Positions 26,436-35,390 of a stretch of 64,000 bases of DNA are shown here, one piece after another. A model generated the notes under the pieces. That model was given only the letters and a program-made list of their open reading frames with translations. It was not told the DNA's origin and did not search any database. The DNA comes from Treponema sp. CETP13 (GTDB lineage: Bacteria > Spirochaetota > Spirochaetia > Treponematales > Treponemataceae). The translations under genes were made by a program, and so were the position numbers. Location of the stretch: positions 62,001 through 126,000 of the forward strand of contig MLPZ01000001.1 in assembly GCA_001885315.1 (NCBI GenBank), in the 5' to 3' direction. Numbering within the stretch: position 1 is the first letter of the stretch; the number at the start of each line of letters is the position of its first letter.

Positions 26436-27188
26436 ATGGGAGAAAATTTAGTGCAAAAATATAAGTTATCATTTATAAACGATCAGGATCTTTATAACCA
26501 TGTTAAAGATACTGTTTTAAAATATCGTTATAAAATTAATCTAGATGATTTTAATAAGAATATTATTGATCCTATTAAATTAACTTTTGACGCAAAAATA
26601 TATGGACTAAGTATTGTAGAAATAATTCAAAATGAAAGTTTACGACAAATTGATAAATCTAATAGTAATCACATAGGTTATTTTCATCAAAATATTTTTA
26701 AATATTTTGGGAAAGGATGGGAAGTACCAAAGCAAGGTTACGATATTGTCAACAAAGAACAAAATATCTTTATTGAACTAAAAAATAAACATAACACAAT
26801 GAATTCTGGCTCAGCACAAAAAGTTTATAAATCCATGCAAAATACTATTTTGGAAAATGATAAAGCGACATGTATGCTTGTAGAGGTAATTGCTAAAAAA
26901 TCACAAGATGAAGCATGGGAATGTTCAGTTGATGGCAATAAACGAAAACATGAAAAAATTCGTCGCGTTTCAATTGATAAATTATATGAAAAAGTTACTG
27001 GCGAAAAAAATGCTTTTTTTCACCTTTGCAAAGTTTTACCAACAGTTTTGGATGATGTTTTAATGGAAATTAAAGAAATATCTTTGCATAATTCTGTTCA
27101 AGATGACTTAGGAAAAGATAACATTGATATTCTTAAATCACTGTATTCATTAGCTTTTAGTACGTACGAAGGATTTTCAGATATTTAA
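26436..27188 (+). CDS. Eco47II/Sau96I-type type II restriction endonuclease
   Basis: The 250-residue protein resembles the Eco47II endonuclease family, which cuts GGNCC. The recognisable core is NHIGYFHQNIFKYFGKGWEVPKQGYDIVNKEQNIFIELKNKHNTMNSGS (residues 77-125): the D of YDIV with the E-x-K of IELKNK is the PD-(D/E)XK catalytic centre, and VEVIAKKSQDEAWE follows. A 5-methylcytosine methyltransferase gene follows 100 bases downstream on the same strand, completing a type II system. The specificity GGNCC is inferred from family resemblance. No ribosome site is obvious beyond a weak GGGAGA inside the first codons; a downstream start is possible. Confidence 0.87.
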   Translation: MGENLVQKYKLSFINDQDLYNHVKDTVLKYRYKINLDDFNKNIIDPIKLTFDAKIYGLSIVEIIQNESLRQIDKSNSNHIGYFHQNIFKYFGKGWEVPKQGYDIVNKEQNIFIELKNKHNTMNSGSAQKVYKSMQNTILENDKATCMLVEVIAKKSQDEAWECSVDGNKRKHEKIRRVSIDKLYEKVTGEKNAFFHLCKVLPTVLDDVLMEIKEISLHNSVQDDLGKDNIDILKSLYSLAFSTYEGFSDI

Positions 27189-27226
27189 TATCATATACTT
27201 TTTAGAATAAATAAGTATATAAATTA

Positions 27227-27268
27227 TTGACTTAATAATATTAATAAATTATAGTACCCTTAATAAGG
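27227..27268 (+). promoter_or_regulatory. Methyltransferase promoter with operator-like palindrome
   Basis: TTGACT (27227-27232), 17 bases, TATAGT (27250-27255). CCTTA-A-TAAGG (27258-27268) is a palindrome across the predicted start site. The methyltransferase has a fused DNA-binding domain, so this could be an autoregulatory site. Confidence 0.65.
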
Positions 27269-27288
27269 TTGTGTAAGGTGGTTACTAT

Positions 27289-28551
27289 ATGAAATCAAAA
27301 AAAAATATATATTCATTGACCGAATTTGCAAATTTAGTATCTGTTTCTAAAGAAACACTTCGCAGATGGGATAAATCTGGTAAATTAATTGCAAAACGCA
27401 ACAAAATGAATGGCTACAGATACTATACCGATGAAGATCTGGCTCTTTGTGATAATCCAAATCTGTATTTTTCAGAATTTAAACATAAAACAAACTATGT
27501 TGTTCCTTTTTGTTACTACAAATCAATTGAACTTTTTGCTGGGGCTGGTGGTTTAGCTCTTGGATTTGAGAAAGCAGGATTACATCACGTACTATTAAAT
27601 GAAATAGATAAGCAAGCTTGTAAAACTCTACGAAAAAATCGCCCAAATTGGAATGTAACAGAAGCTGATATCCATACTTTAGATTTTACACCATATAAAA
27701 ACAAAATAGACGTGCTTTCTGGTGGTTTCCCGTGTCAATCTTTTAGTTATGCAGGGAAACGCCTTGGTTTTAACGATGCCAGAGGTACGCTCTTTTTTGA
27801 ATATGCACGAGCAATAAAAGAAACAAACCCAAAGATTTGTATTGGAGAAAATGTTCGTGGATTAGTTTCTCATGATAAAGGACGTACTCTTAAAGGTATG
27901 ATTAACATATTAGAAGAATTAGGATATAGAGTTCTTCCGCCAAAGATTTTAAAAGCTATATATTATAATGTTCCACAAAAAAGGGAACGTTTAGTATTGG
28001 TTGCTATTCGCAATGATATTAAAACAGATTTCCACTATCCAGAATCTAATGACACTATTTATACACTTAAAGATGCTCTAAAAGGAGGAACTTTATATGA
28101 AAATGATGTGCCAGAATCTGAAGGGCAACAATATCCAAAACGTAAAAAAGAAATATTAGATATGGTTCCTCCTGGCGGTTGTTGGCGTAACTTGCCACCC
28201 CTTGTACAAAAAGAATATATGATGAAAAGCTATTATTTAGGAGGAGGTCGTACTGGTATGGCTCGACGTATTGCATGGGATGAGCCATCTCTTACTCTTA
28301 CGTGTTCTCCAGCACAAAAGCAAACAGAACGTTGTCATCCAGAAGAAACAAGACCTTTTACTGTTAGAGAGTATGCACGTATCCAAACTTTTCCTGATAG
28401 TTGGGAATTTATGGGGTCAATGTCGCAACAATACAAGCAAATTGGGAATGCGGTTCCTGTAAACCTTGCAAAGGAGCTGGGCTATTCTGTCATCGATTTT
28501 TTAAATCGATATACGGAAGAACAAACAGCAAAGACTGCTTTTGTTTCATAA
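27289..28551 (+). CDS. DNA cytosine-5 methyltransferase with N-terminal MerR-like DNA-binding domain
   Basis: Residues 7-60 form a MerR-like winged helix (YSLTEFANLVSVSKETLRRWDKSGKL, NGYRYYTDEDL). The catalytic domain starts at SIELFAGAGGLALGFE (SAM motif I), has the catalytic loop SGGFPCQSFSYAGKR (Cys nucleophile), GENVRGL (ENV motif VI), PQKRERL (QRR-like motif VIII) and the closing QIGNAVPVNLA (motif X). It resembles Sau96I-type enzymes for GGNCC and protects DNA from the preceding endonuclease. The 420-residue length includes the extra domain. The fused winged helix suggests it represses its own promoter, as known for some methyltransferases with N-terminal HTH domains. GTGTAAGGTGG precedes the ATG. 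Confidence 0.92.
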   Translation: MKSKKNIYSLTEFANLVSVSKETLRRWDKSGKLIAKRNKMNGYRYYTDEDLALCDNPNLYFSEFKHKTNYVVPFCYYKSIELFAGAGGLALGFEKAGLHHVLLNEIDKQACKTLRKNRPNWNVTEADIHTLDFTPYKNKIDVLSGGFPCQSFSYAGKRLGFNDARGTLFFEYARAIKETNPKICIGENVRGLVSHDKGRTLKGMINILEELGYRVLPPKILKAIYYNVPQKRERLVLVAIRNDIKTDFHYPESNDTIYTLKDALKGGTLYENDVPESEGQQYPKRKKEILDMVPPGGCWRNLPPLVQKEYMMKSYYLGGGRTGMARRIAWDEPSLTLTCSPAQKQTERCHPEETRPFTVREYARIQTFPDSWEFMGSMSQQYKQIGNAVPVNLAKELGYSVIDFLNRYTEEQTAKTAFVS

Positions 28552-28638
28552 TGTATTAATAAGAAAGTATTTACTATTTTTTATTTTGCATAAAATTATA
28601 TAAAGTTTTTAAATAAGTTGCTTTTTACGCATTCTTGT

Positions 28639-29874
28639 TCATTTCAAGCTTTTTAAGAATTTTTCTATAGCACTAAAAGCAATAAATTCTTGTTCGAGCC
28701 GAAGGTTTTCTTGTAAATGGTTGTTTCGTAATGCATCATACACAGCATTCTCTTCTGCTGTTAAATGGGTTAAATCATTGTGACAAGGAGCATCTTCATA
28801 TACCCATGAACTTTTATTAGCTAATAATGTTGCCTTATCCATTAAAAATGATTTTGTTTGTGGAAAACTAGAGCGAAATTGATCTAAAATACGAAAACCA
28901 TGGGTATCCAAGTCTCCCCAATACCAGATATTTTGTGTTTTAAGCCATGTTGCATCGTTCCACTGAGAAAAGTTATAGCCACGCCCAAAAATAACAAGAC
29001 CGTGACTAACAGGTGGAAAAGCAAGTGCTGTTATATCATTTTCAATAACAAAAATATACTTTGGTTTACAAGAAAGTTTTTCTAGTTCAAGATTACAAAA
29101 TGATTCTAAGTCAATCGAAATATCAGAACATCCATTCCAATATAGTGAGGGGTCTAAAAAACGCATTCTGATAAGCTCTGGTTTTGTTTTATACCCATAC
29201 CGTTGCTCAAAAGATTTAGCGCCAGAAAATTTTTGATTAATAGCCTCTTCTGGTAAAGTTATATCCAACCAATCTGATAAGACTTTTTTATGTGCTTCTG
29301 TAAACTTTGTATCAATTTCTGGCAAATCTATTTGCCGTAAATAAATAGCAGGCTTAGGATTTTTTACCATCCACTGCCAAAGCCGGAGTAATTTGTCAAT
29401 TTCTTTTTCATATTTAAGTACATCAAAGGGCTTTTTATTCGCCCATGCACTTAGACGCGTATCAACTTGCGTGAGTTTGGCTTTTAAAGTTAAAAAAGTT
29501 TGATATTCAGTAAGCTTACCTACAAAACGAGCTATATTTTCTGCGCAATCAAATATAAGAGCCTTTGGAATTTGATTTTTCCCTAAAAGTCGTGTATGTA
29601 TATCTTTCCATTCAATGCTATAAAGGCTTTTTTTTAAAGTATTGTTGTTTTTGGAAGAATCTATCACATACATTTCTATCCATTTTTGAACTTCTTCAAA
29701 ATGAGCTAAAATTTGTGCAGAAGAAATAGAACCAAGAGAAACACGATACGGATACATATCAGGAGAATTAGAAAAGAAAAAACCATTTTCCCATTTTTTT
29801 AGCAATTTTGCTCGTACATCTTTAGGAGTTAATGCAATGCTCTTTGTCTTATCTGCAGAAAAGCTACTTTTCAT
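28639..29874 (-). CDS. jetD: Wadjet system nuclease JetD
   Basis: The protein (411 residues from the ATG at 29874; an in-frame upstream start at 29910 lies deep inside jetC) has the DUF3322 arm domain at the N-terminus (LTPKDVRAKLLKKWENG) and the Toprim-like DUF2220 domain at the C-terminus. The latter shows FVIENDITALAFP and the acidic WYWGDLDTHGFRILDQF, the metal-binding centre. In Wadjet, JetD cleaves closed circular plasmids after the JetABC motor extrudes them. It is the last gene of jetABCD and overlaps jetC by 11 bases. Confidence 0.93.
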   Translation of the reverse strand: MKSSFSADKTKSIALTPKDVRAKLLKKWENGFFFSNSPDMYPYRVSLGSISSAQILAHFEEVQKWIEMYVIDSSKNNNTLKKSLYSIEWKDIHTRLLGKNQIPKALIFDCAENIARFVGKLTEYQTFLTLKAKLTQVDTRLSAWANKKPFDVLKYEKEIDKLLRLWQWMVKNPKPAIYLRQIDLPEIDTKFTEAHKKVLSDWLDITLPEEAINQKFSGAKSFEQRYGYKTKPELIRMRFLDPSLYWNGCSDISIDLESFCNLELEKLSCKPKYIFVIENDITALAFPPVSHGLVIFGRGYNFSQWNDATWLKTQNIWYWGDLDTHGFRILDQFRSSFPQTKSFLMDKATLLANKSSWVYEDAPCHNDLTHLTAEENAVYDALRNNHLQENLRLEQEFIAFSAIEKFLKSLK

Positions 29875-32800
29875 TATGATATTTTTCCTTTTCAGCACTA
29901 TATTCTTCAATTGTTAAGCAATGAAGCATTGAATTTTTACCATTTTCGTTATACACAAAACCAACCGTGGAAACATAGGGTTCTATAATGTGAATTTTTT
30001 GCAATGGGGTAATGATAAGTAATTGTAAATTAAGTTTTTTAAACAACTCTAAACCATAATGAGCTGACTCATCAGAACCTCGACCAAAAGCTTCATCAAT
30101 TGCAACAAATCTAAAACTTTGAGAACGAACTTCTCCCCATTCCAACCCAAATTGATAGGCTAAACTAGCTGCTAATACTGTGTATGCAAGCTTTTCTTTT
30201 TGCCCACCTGATTTACCACCAGAATCAGTATAATGTTCATACTCAGTATCATCTGCTTGCCAACATTCGGAGGCGGCAAAAACAAACCAATTGCGAACAT
30301 CTGTTACTTTTGCTGTCCATTTTGCATCTATATCAGAAGATCCGTCACGCCCAATAAAGCGACTAATAATCTTTTTTACTTGCAAAAACTTTTCTTCTGT
30401 ATAAGAACTTTCCTGTATTCCTAAAGAACCTTCGATACAAGTTTTTAATTTCTGACGAAATTCACGAATTTCTACATCAGTAGATTTTTCTAATTCAAGC
30501 TTAATATACCGGTCTTTATTGTATTCAATAGCTGACATCGAAAGATTAATATGCTCAACTCTTTCTTCTATAAGCTGACATTCTTTGTTAAGTTGAGCCT
30601 GAAATCCCGCAATTTCACGAATTGTATTTTGAGTAAGCCTTGTTTTAAATTGTTTTTCGAATTTGGGTAAACTTTCTTTATTAAGTTTATCAAGGAAATC
30701 TCGATATTCTTTTTCTCCTTCTAAAGAAGCATCAAAATCTCGTGTTTCAGATGGATATTCTGCACAAAACTCTTTCATTGCAACAATAATTTTTTGAGTT
30801 ACATTTGAAAATTTTCGAGTGTCATTATCTATTGTAGATTGTAATTCTTTTCGCATTTCTTGTTCTAAATTATTACAGCGTTCATAATATAGAGTTGAAT
30901 TCTGTAAATGTTTATTTTTTAGAGAATCTAAAAATATGGTTACTTCGGATGTCGGTTGCAACTCTGCCGACAAAATTTCTATTTCATTTTGTAGTAAATC
31001 TTGAGAATTATGTAGTTTACCTTTTAGTTGAGAAACATCATCTGCAAGTGTATCTTTTTGAGTTTCTGTTTCCGTAATTTTAGTTTCTAATAGTTCTCGC
31101 TGCAGTCGCAATTGTGCAAGTTTATCAGAAGTAGCGTTTAATTCACTTATTTGTTCTGTTAATTGGTCTACTCGTTGTGCAATTGGCTGCCAATCTAAAT
31201 CTTCAAAACGAGAAAAATTTTGTAATCCCAAAAGGTTATCATGTCTACTTTCAGTGCTTTTTAATTTTGTTTCTATTTGTGCAAGTTGATTAGCAATATC
31301 TTGCATTTGTTTTTCTAACTCATTTTTTGATGCAAGTAATGTTGCTATTTTAGCGGTATTTGTCCATCCTAAAATAAAACGGCTTCTATCGTTAATATTA
31401 AAACGGTCATCTTTTTCATGTCTTATTTGACTTCCTTTTATTTGTCCATTTTGTGTAATAGCTTTTCTAGCACGTTTAAAAGACTCAAGAGTTGTGCAAC
31501 AGGTAAAGTTAAATCGTTGAATTATTTGATCATACAACCAGTCATGATAAGTTTCATCTTGTTTAATCAAAATTTTACTTATGAGCATTTGTGAATCACA
31601 AAACTCTTGTGTTTTTTTTTGCAATTTTTCGACTTTATAATAGACAAGCCGACCGCGTAGTTGGGTTTGATCGACCCATTTTAACACTTTTGAATACAGT
31701 TCTTCTGGTACAAGTAACGACATACCAAAACTTCGCAATACACGCTCAATAGCGCCTTCCCATGCTGTTTCATCTTCCCGAACAGCAATTAGTTCACCTG
31801 CAAAAGGTAAGTTTTGCGGAGAAACATGTAAATCTTTGCAAAGTCTATTTCGAATATCCACTTGATGATAATCAATATTACTTTTTCGGCTTTTTAGCGA
31901 GAGAAGCTCTTTTTCTAATTCATCATGCGATTTTTTTAAATCCTTAAATGCATATTCTTTTTCTGACTTACTATTTTGTAAATCAGTCTGTTCATGTTTA
32001 TTATCTTCAATAAGCTTTTTAAGCTGACTTTTATTAAGCGCAAATTCATTTGGACCTTGTAAAAGTGGCAAATCTAGAGCTTTTGCATAGGTATCATACT
32101 TTGTAGCAACTTCTAGACGTCTGTTTTTATTATTTTCAGCTTGTTCTAATTCTCGTTGTAGGACATCAAGTTTATTGCCACCATTTTCTGCTATGTCTTG
32201 AATAATGCGATCTCGGTCTTTATTTAAACTATGTAACTTTTCTTTAATGCTTGTTATTTTTAATGAACCTTTTTCAATTTTTAAAGTATCCTGCTCAATT
32301 CGCTTCTCAAGTAAGTTTTTTTTTATAGCAGCAAAATAAGCTCTTAAACTTTCTCTACAGCTATGAGTATGTTCTACTTTTTTATGTATTGCATTATAAG
32401 TATCTAAATTTTGTATAATTGGTGTTAATTCTGCAATTTGTTTTTTTGCGGTTAAAATCGCTTCATGAGCATTATTTAAGTCTTCAAAATGATTAATAAG
32501 ATTTTTAATTGCTCCGGCTGCATCAAAAGATTCAAGCATATGCTCGCGTACAAATGAAGTTAAGTTTCCAACAGATTTAAGAGAAATTGTTTGATTAAAA
32601 AGATCGAGTGCTTTTTCGTTTTTTATACCTAAACGACGACGAAAAGAAGCACTATACTGCGTAAACCTATCAAAAACTTCGGTTTTTTCACGTTTTCTTA
32701 ATAGTTTTTTTAAATTTATTATATCAGGACCAAAATTACTAAAATCTTGGACAATATTCATATCTGTGTCTGCTACTACATAAAATCGATTCGGCTGTCC

Positions 32801-33235
32801 TACTAAATCCTTTTGCATATACACTTGAGCGACTGTTAAAGTTTGCTCATATCCTTGATTATAAAAGACACCCAAAATTACAGTATGTGTAGTCCCTTCT
32901 TTTCGTAAATAAATAGGTTTAGAAGTTGTACCCATATCGTTTTTTTCTGCTTTATAATACCCCAATGTATATGTACGTAAAGAGCGCTCTCCACGGTCAG
33001 CTCCACCGGCTTTATTATAAATAATTTTATTTGTTGGAACTAAAAGTGTGGTAAGAGCATCTACTAGAGAAGATTTACCAGAACCATTGTCACCAGTGAG
33101 TAATGCATTTTTACCGTGAAGAGGAAAAACGATTACTTTTTTATTAAAAGTTCCCCAATTGTATAGCTCCAAACGAGATAGACGAAACCCAGCAACACTA
33201 TTATCATCTGAAAATTCAAAAAGTCCATCACTCAA
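29864..33235 (-). CDS. jetC: Wadjet SMC-like ATPase JetC (MksB)
   Basis: A 1123-residue SMC-family motor with the Walker A NALLTGDNGSGKSSLVDALTTLL (near residue 40), long coiled coils (about 260-470 and 640-960) around a hinge with VREDETAWEGAIERVLRSFGMSLLV, and a C-terminal head with signature SGGKSGGQKEKLAYTVLAASL and Walker B FRFVAIDEAFGRG. It dimerises and extrudes DNA loops with JetA and JetB. Its start overlaps jetB by 4 bases (ATGA), its end overlaps jetD. All ATPase motifs look intact. Confidence 0.95.
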   Translation of the reverse strand: MSDGLFEFSDDNSVAGFRLSRLELYNWGTFNKKVIVFPLHGKNALLTGDNGSGKSSLVDALTTLLVPTNKIIYNKAGGADRGERSLRTYTLGYYKAEKNDMGTTSKPIYLRKEGTTHTVILGVFYNQGYEQTLTVAQVYMQKDLVGQPNRFYVVADTDMNIVQDFSNFGPDIINLKKLLRKREKTEVFDRFTQYSASFRRRLGIKNEKALDLFNQTISLKSVGNLTSFVREHMLESFDAAGAIKNLINHFEDLNNAHEAILTAKKQIAELTPIIQNLDTYNAIHKKVEHTHSCRESLRAYFAAIKKNLLEKRIEQDTLKIEKGSLKITSIKEKLHSLNKDRDRIIQDIAENGGNKLDVLQRELEQAENNKNRRLEVATKYDTYAKALDLPLLQGPNEFALNKSQLKKLIEDNKHEQTDLQNSKSEKEYAFKDLKKSHDELEKELLSLKSRKSNIDYHQVDIRNRLCKDLHVSPQNLPFAGELIAVREDETAWEGAIERVLRSFGMSLLVPEELYSKVLKWVDQTQLRGRLVYYKVEKLQKKTQEFCDSQMLISKILIKQDETYHDWLYDQIIQRFNFTCCTTLESFKRARKAITQNGQIKGSQIRHEKDDRFNINDRSRFILGWTNTAKIATLLASKNELEKQMQDIANQLAQIETKLKSTESRHDNLLGLQNFSRFEDLDWQPIAQRVDQLTEQISELNATSDKLAQLRLQRELLETKITETETQKDTLADDVSQLKGKLHNSQDLLQNEIEILSAELQPTSEVTIFLDSLKNKHLQNSTLYYERCNNLEQEMRKELQSTIDNDTRKFSNVTQKIIVAMKEFCAEYPSETRDFDASLEGEKEYRDFLDKLNKESLPKFEKQFKTRLTQNTIREIAGFQAQLNKECQLIEERVEHINLSMSAIEYNKDRYIKLELEKSTDVEIREFRQKLKTCIEGSLGIQESSYTEEKFLQVKKIISRFIGRDGSSDIDAKWTAKVTDVRNWFVFAASECWQADDTEYEHYTDSGGKSGGQKEKLAYTVLAASLAYQFGLEWGEVRSQSFRFVAIDEAFGRGSDESAHYGLELFKKLNLQLLIITPLQKIHIIEPYVSTVGFVYNENGKNSMLHCLTIEEYSAEKEKYHNEK

Positions 33236-33858
33236 TGTACACTCTCCTCTGTATCTTCATCTACTATTGTAATTTTTAAATCATTGCTTTTGTAGGCTTT
33301 GTATTCTGCAAGTTTTGTATTAAAATCGCTGATCCACTGAGCATCAACAAAGGCTTCTATAACTCTTTTTACTTCAATTTTATCTTTTTTATCGCTTAAA
33401 AAACGAATAAATCCTAAATCATTTATTTTTTGAAGATATGCATCTATTTTTTTATAAAATTTGACCTCATTACTTCCAGAGGGGAAAAAAGCACTAACCA
33501 TATCTATAATTTCTTCTTTATCGAGAATAAGTCTTTCTTCACTCGAACTCGTCTCAAATTCTAATATTTTACGCCTTAAAAGCACTAAAATAAGACTTAC
33601 CGGATAAGAAAGAGATCTTCGAGTTATAAGGCGTGGTAATACCCTTTGTGTAGCATCATTTTCTATTGTCATAAGATATGCATAGCCATTAGATTTATGT
33701 ATCTGAACAGCTAAACCAATAACTTTAAAATACTCCTGTATTGAATTTTCGTATGTTATAAGAGTGTTCCATAGTTCAGGTTTTTCTTCTTGATACAATA
33801 TTCCCTTTATCAAATAAGTTACAACAGGGCCAATTTTTTTTTCTTTTTCTTCAATCAA
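33232..33858 (-). CDS. jetB: Wadjet KITE-like subunit JetB (MksE, DUF4194)
   Basis: The 208-residue DUF4194 protein is the accessory winged-helix subunit of the condensin complex. GYAYLMTIEN, LPRLITRRSLSYPVSLILVLLRRKILEFE and the C-terminal GFIRFLSDKKDKIEVKRVIEAFVDAQWI agree with MksE/JetB. It overlaps jetA by 4 bases and jetC by 4, so the three are translationally coupled. Confidence 0.92.
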   Translation of the reverse strand: MIEEKEKKIGPVVTYLIKGILYQEEKPELWNTLITYENSIQEYFKVIGLAVQIHKSNGYAYLMTIENDATQRVLPRLITRRSLSYPVSLILVLLRRKILEFETSSSEERLILDKEEIIDMVSAFFPSGSNEVKFYKKIDAYLQKINDLGFIRFLSDKKDKIEVKRVIEAFVDAQWISDFNTKLAEYKAYKSNDLKITIVDEDTEESVH

Positions 33859-35309
33859 TTTTTTACCTTCTTACAAAATACAATTCGCGGATATGTAGCT
33901 TTTTTTATTTTTTGTTCTGCAGTTGACCATATAACAGTATCATGAACATTTTTATCTACATAGGTACGACTATCTTTTTCTGCTAGATTTACATACATTA
34001 CCAATTCTGCTAACCCTTTTTGAAGTGGATTTTCATCTAAAATTTGTTGTAATGTTACTTGAGATGATTTTTCTAACGATTTTGCAATATTTTTTAAAAG
34101 ACGAGCTTCATCTACATAAAAAACTGAATACAATTTATCGGTATTTACATTTTCGTCAGAGGTTATTTCAATATTCGAGATAAGTTTTGTAGTAATCGGT
34201 AGTGAAAAAAGAGGGTGCTCTAAAGGTAGGTTTAATGAAACCTTATAATCATCTATGTGCATAAAGGCTTGACTTGGATAATCATCTTTTATTTCTATAG
34301 CTTGTTTTTCAATCTCATCTAAAAGTTCAGAAATACGACGATTTTCCCAATATGCTCGGTCATCAATATATCGTCGCAACTGATGCGAAAGTCGTGCTAC
34401 GGTGTGCTGGGTTTGCTCTCCAGCTTTTATCCAATCAAAGTGAATACGTCGTAGTCGTTTATCTTCTAAAAGTCCATCTAAAGCTTTTATTTTAAAAACA
34501 CGATTGAGCAAATCAGAAAGCTCTTCTTGACTCGAAGAGGTCATCAAAAAATCCCAAAATGCATTAAAACTTTGGCCTTCTTCTGAATCTGTAATCGTAT
34601 TTTGATACCCAAAAAACTTTTCTAAAAGCTCACCTTTACTGCCATTCCACGTCGCTATTTTTTCTCGCACATTTTTATCTAACCCTCTAAAGCGATACTC
34701 TACTTTTCTAAAGTCTCCTAACAATTCTTTTGCAGTTCTTTGAAATTGTAAAAACCGTTCCCTAACTTGTCTATCATCTAACATATCAAGCTTGCCAGCT
34801 TCTACCGCTTGTATTTTTTTATCGAGTTTTTCTCTTTCATTTTTTAATTCTTGCAGTCGAACATCTTTATCTTCTTCGGCACCGTGTACAATCTGTCGTA
34901 ACAAATCAACACTTGTCTTTAATCTACTCTCTGTACCAACAAATCCATTATCAAAAAAACCATCAACCCACTGTAACACTAACTCTGAAGCAGGAGTTAA
35001 ATCATAATAAGCAATGTTACTATCTTGAATATAAAATTTACGTAGCCATTCTCTTCCAGGAACAGTCCAATCATCAAGATACTCACTTGCAGGACGTGGA
35101 AAAGCATCTTCTCCGACTGTTTGTCGTAATTCATATAAATAATCTTCTAGATCGCGAATAAGCTCATCTTCACTTATTTGTCTAATATTTTTAATACGAA
35201 AGGCTCGATCAAAAAAACTAATAATTAAAGTCGCATTATCAGCCATCATTAAACGCCACGAAGGATTTGTTTTGCGTATTTGATCTAAATCTGAGTAATT
35301 AAAAGCCAT
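33855..35309 (-). CDS. jetA: Wadjet kleisin-like subunit JetA (MksF, DUF3375)
   Basis: A 484-residue DUF3375 protein, the kleisin-like subunit linking the JetC heads. The N-terminus LDQIRKTNPSWRLMMADNATLIISFFDRAF and the segment WTVPGREWLRKFY are typical, followed by a coiled coil (EDKDVRLQELKNEREKLDKKIQAVEAGK, residues 152-180). It opens the jetABCD operon. No ribosome site precedes the ATG; the predicted promoter places the RNA start at or within 1-2 bases of the ATG. Confidence 0.93.
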   Translation of the reverse strand: MAFNYSDLDQIRKTNPSWRLMMADNATLIISFFDRAFRIKNIRQISEDELIRDLEDYLYELRQTVGEDAFPRPASEYLDDWTVPGREWLRKFYIQDSNIAYYDLTPASELVLQWVDGFFDNGFVGTESRLKTSVDLLRQIVHGAEEDKDVRLQELKNEREKLDKKIQAVEAGKLDMLDDRQVRERFLQFQRTAKELLGDFRKVEYRFRGLDKNVREKIATWNGSKGELLEKFFGYQNTITDSEEGQSFNAFWDFLMTSSSQEELSDLLNRVFKIKALDGLLEDKRLRRIHFDWIKAGEQTQHTVARLSHQLRRYIDDRAYWENRRISELLDEIEKQAIEIKDDYPSQAFMHIDDYKVSLNLPLEHPLFSLPITTKLISNIEITSDENVNTDKLYSVFYVDEARLLKNIAKSLEKSSQVTLQQILDENPLQKGLAELVMYVNLAEKDSRTYVDKNVHDTVIWSTAEQKIKKATYPRIVFCKKVKN

Positions 35310-35314
35310 AATTT

Positions 35315-35343
35315 AGGATATCATGCAGAATAAAGTTTGTCGA
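35315..35343 (-). promoter_or_regulatory. Putative jetABCD promoter (near-leaderless)
   Basis: On the minus strand TCGACA (35343-35338), 17 bases, TATCCT (35320-35315), with a TG base pair one position before the -10. The jetA ATG (35309) begins 5 bases after the -10, so RNA start and start codon would coincide. The -35 matches 5 of 6 consensus bases; the -10 is weaker. Confidence 0.45.
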
Positions 35344-35390
35344 GAAATAAGATAAAGTAACTTTTATAGAATAATTTACAATATTCTTTA

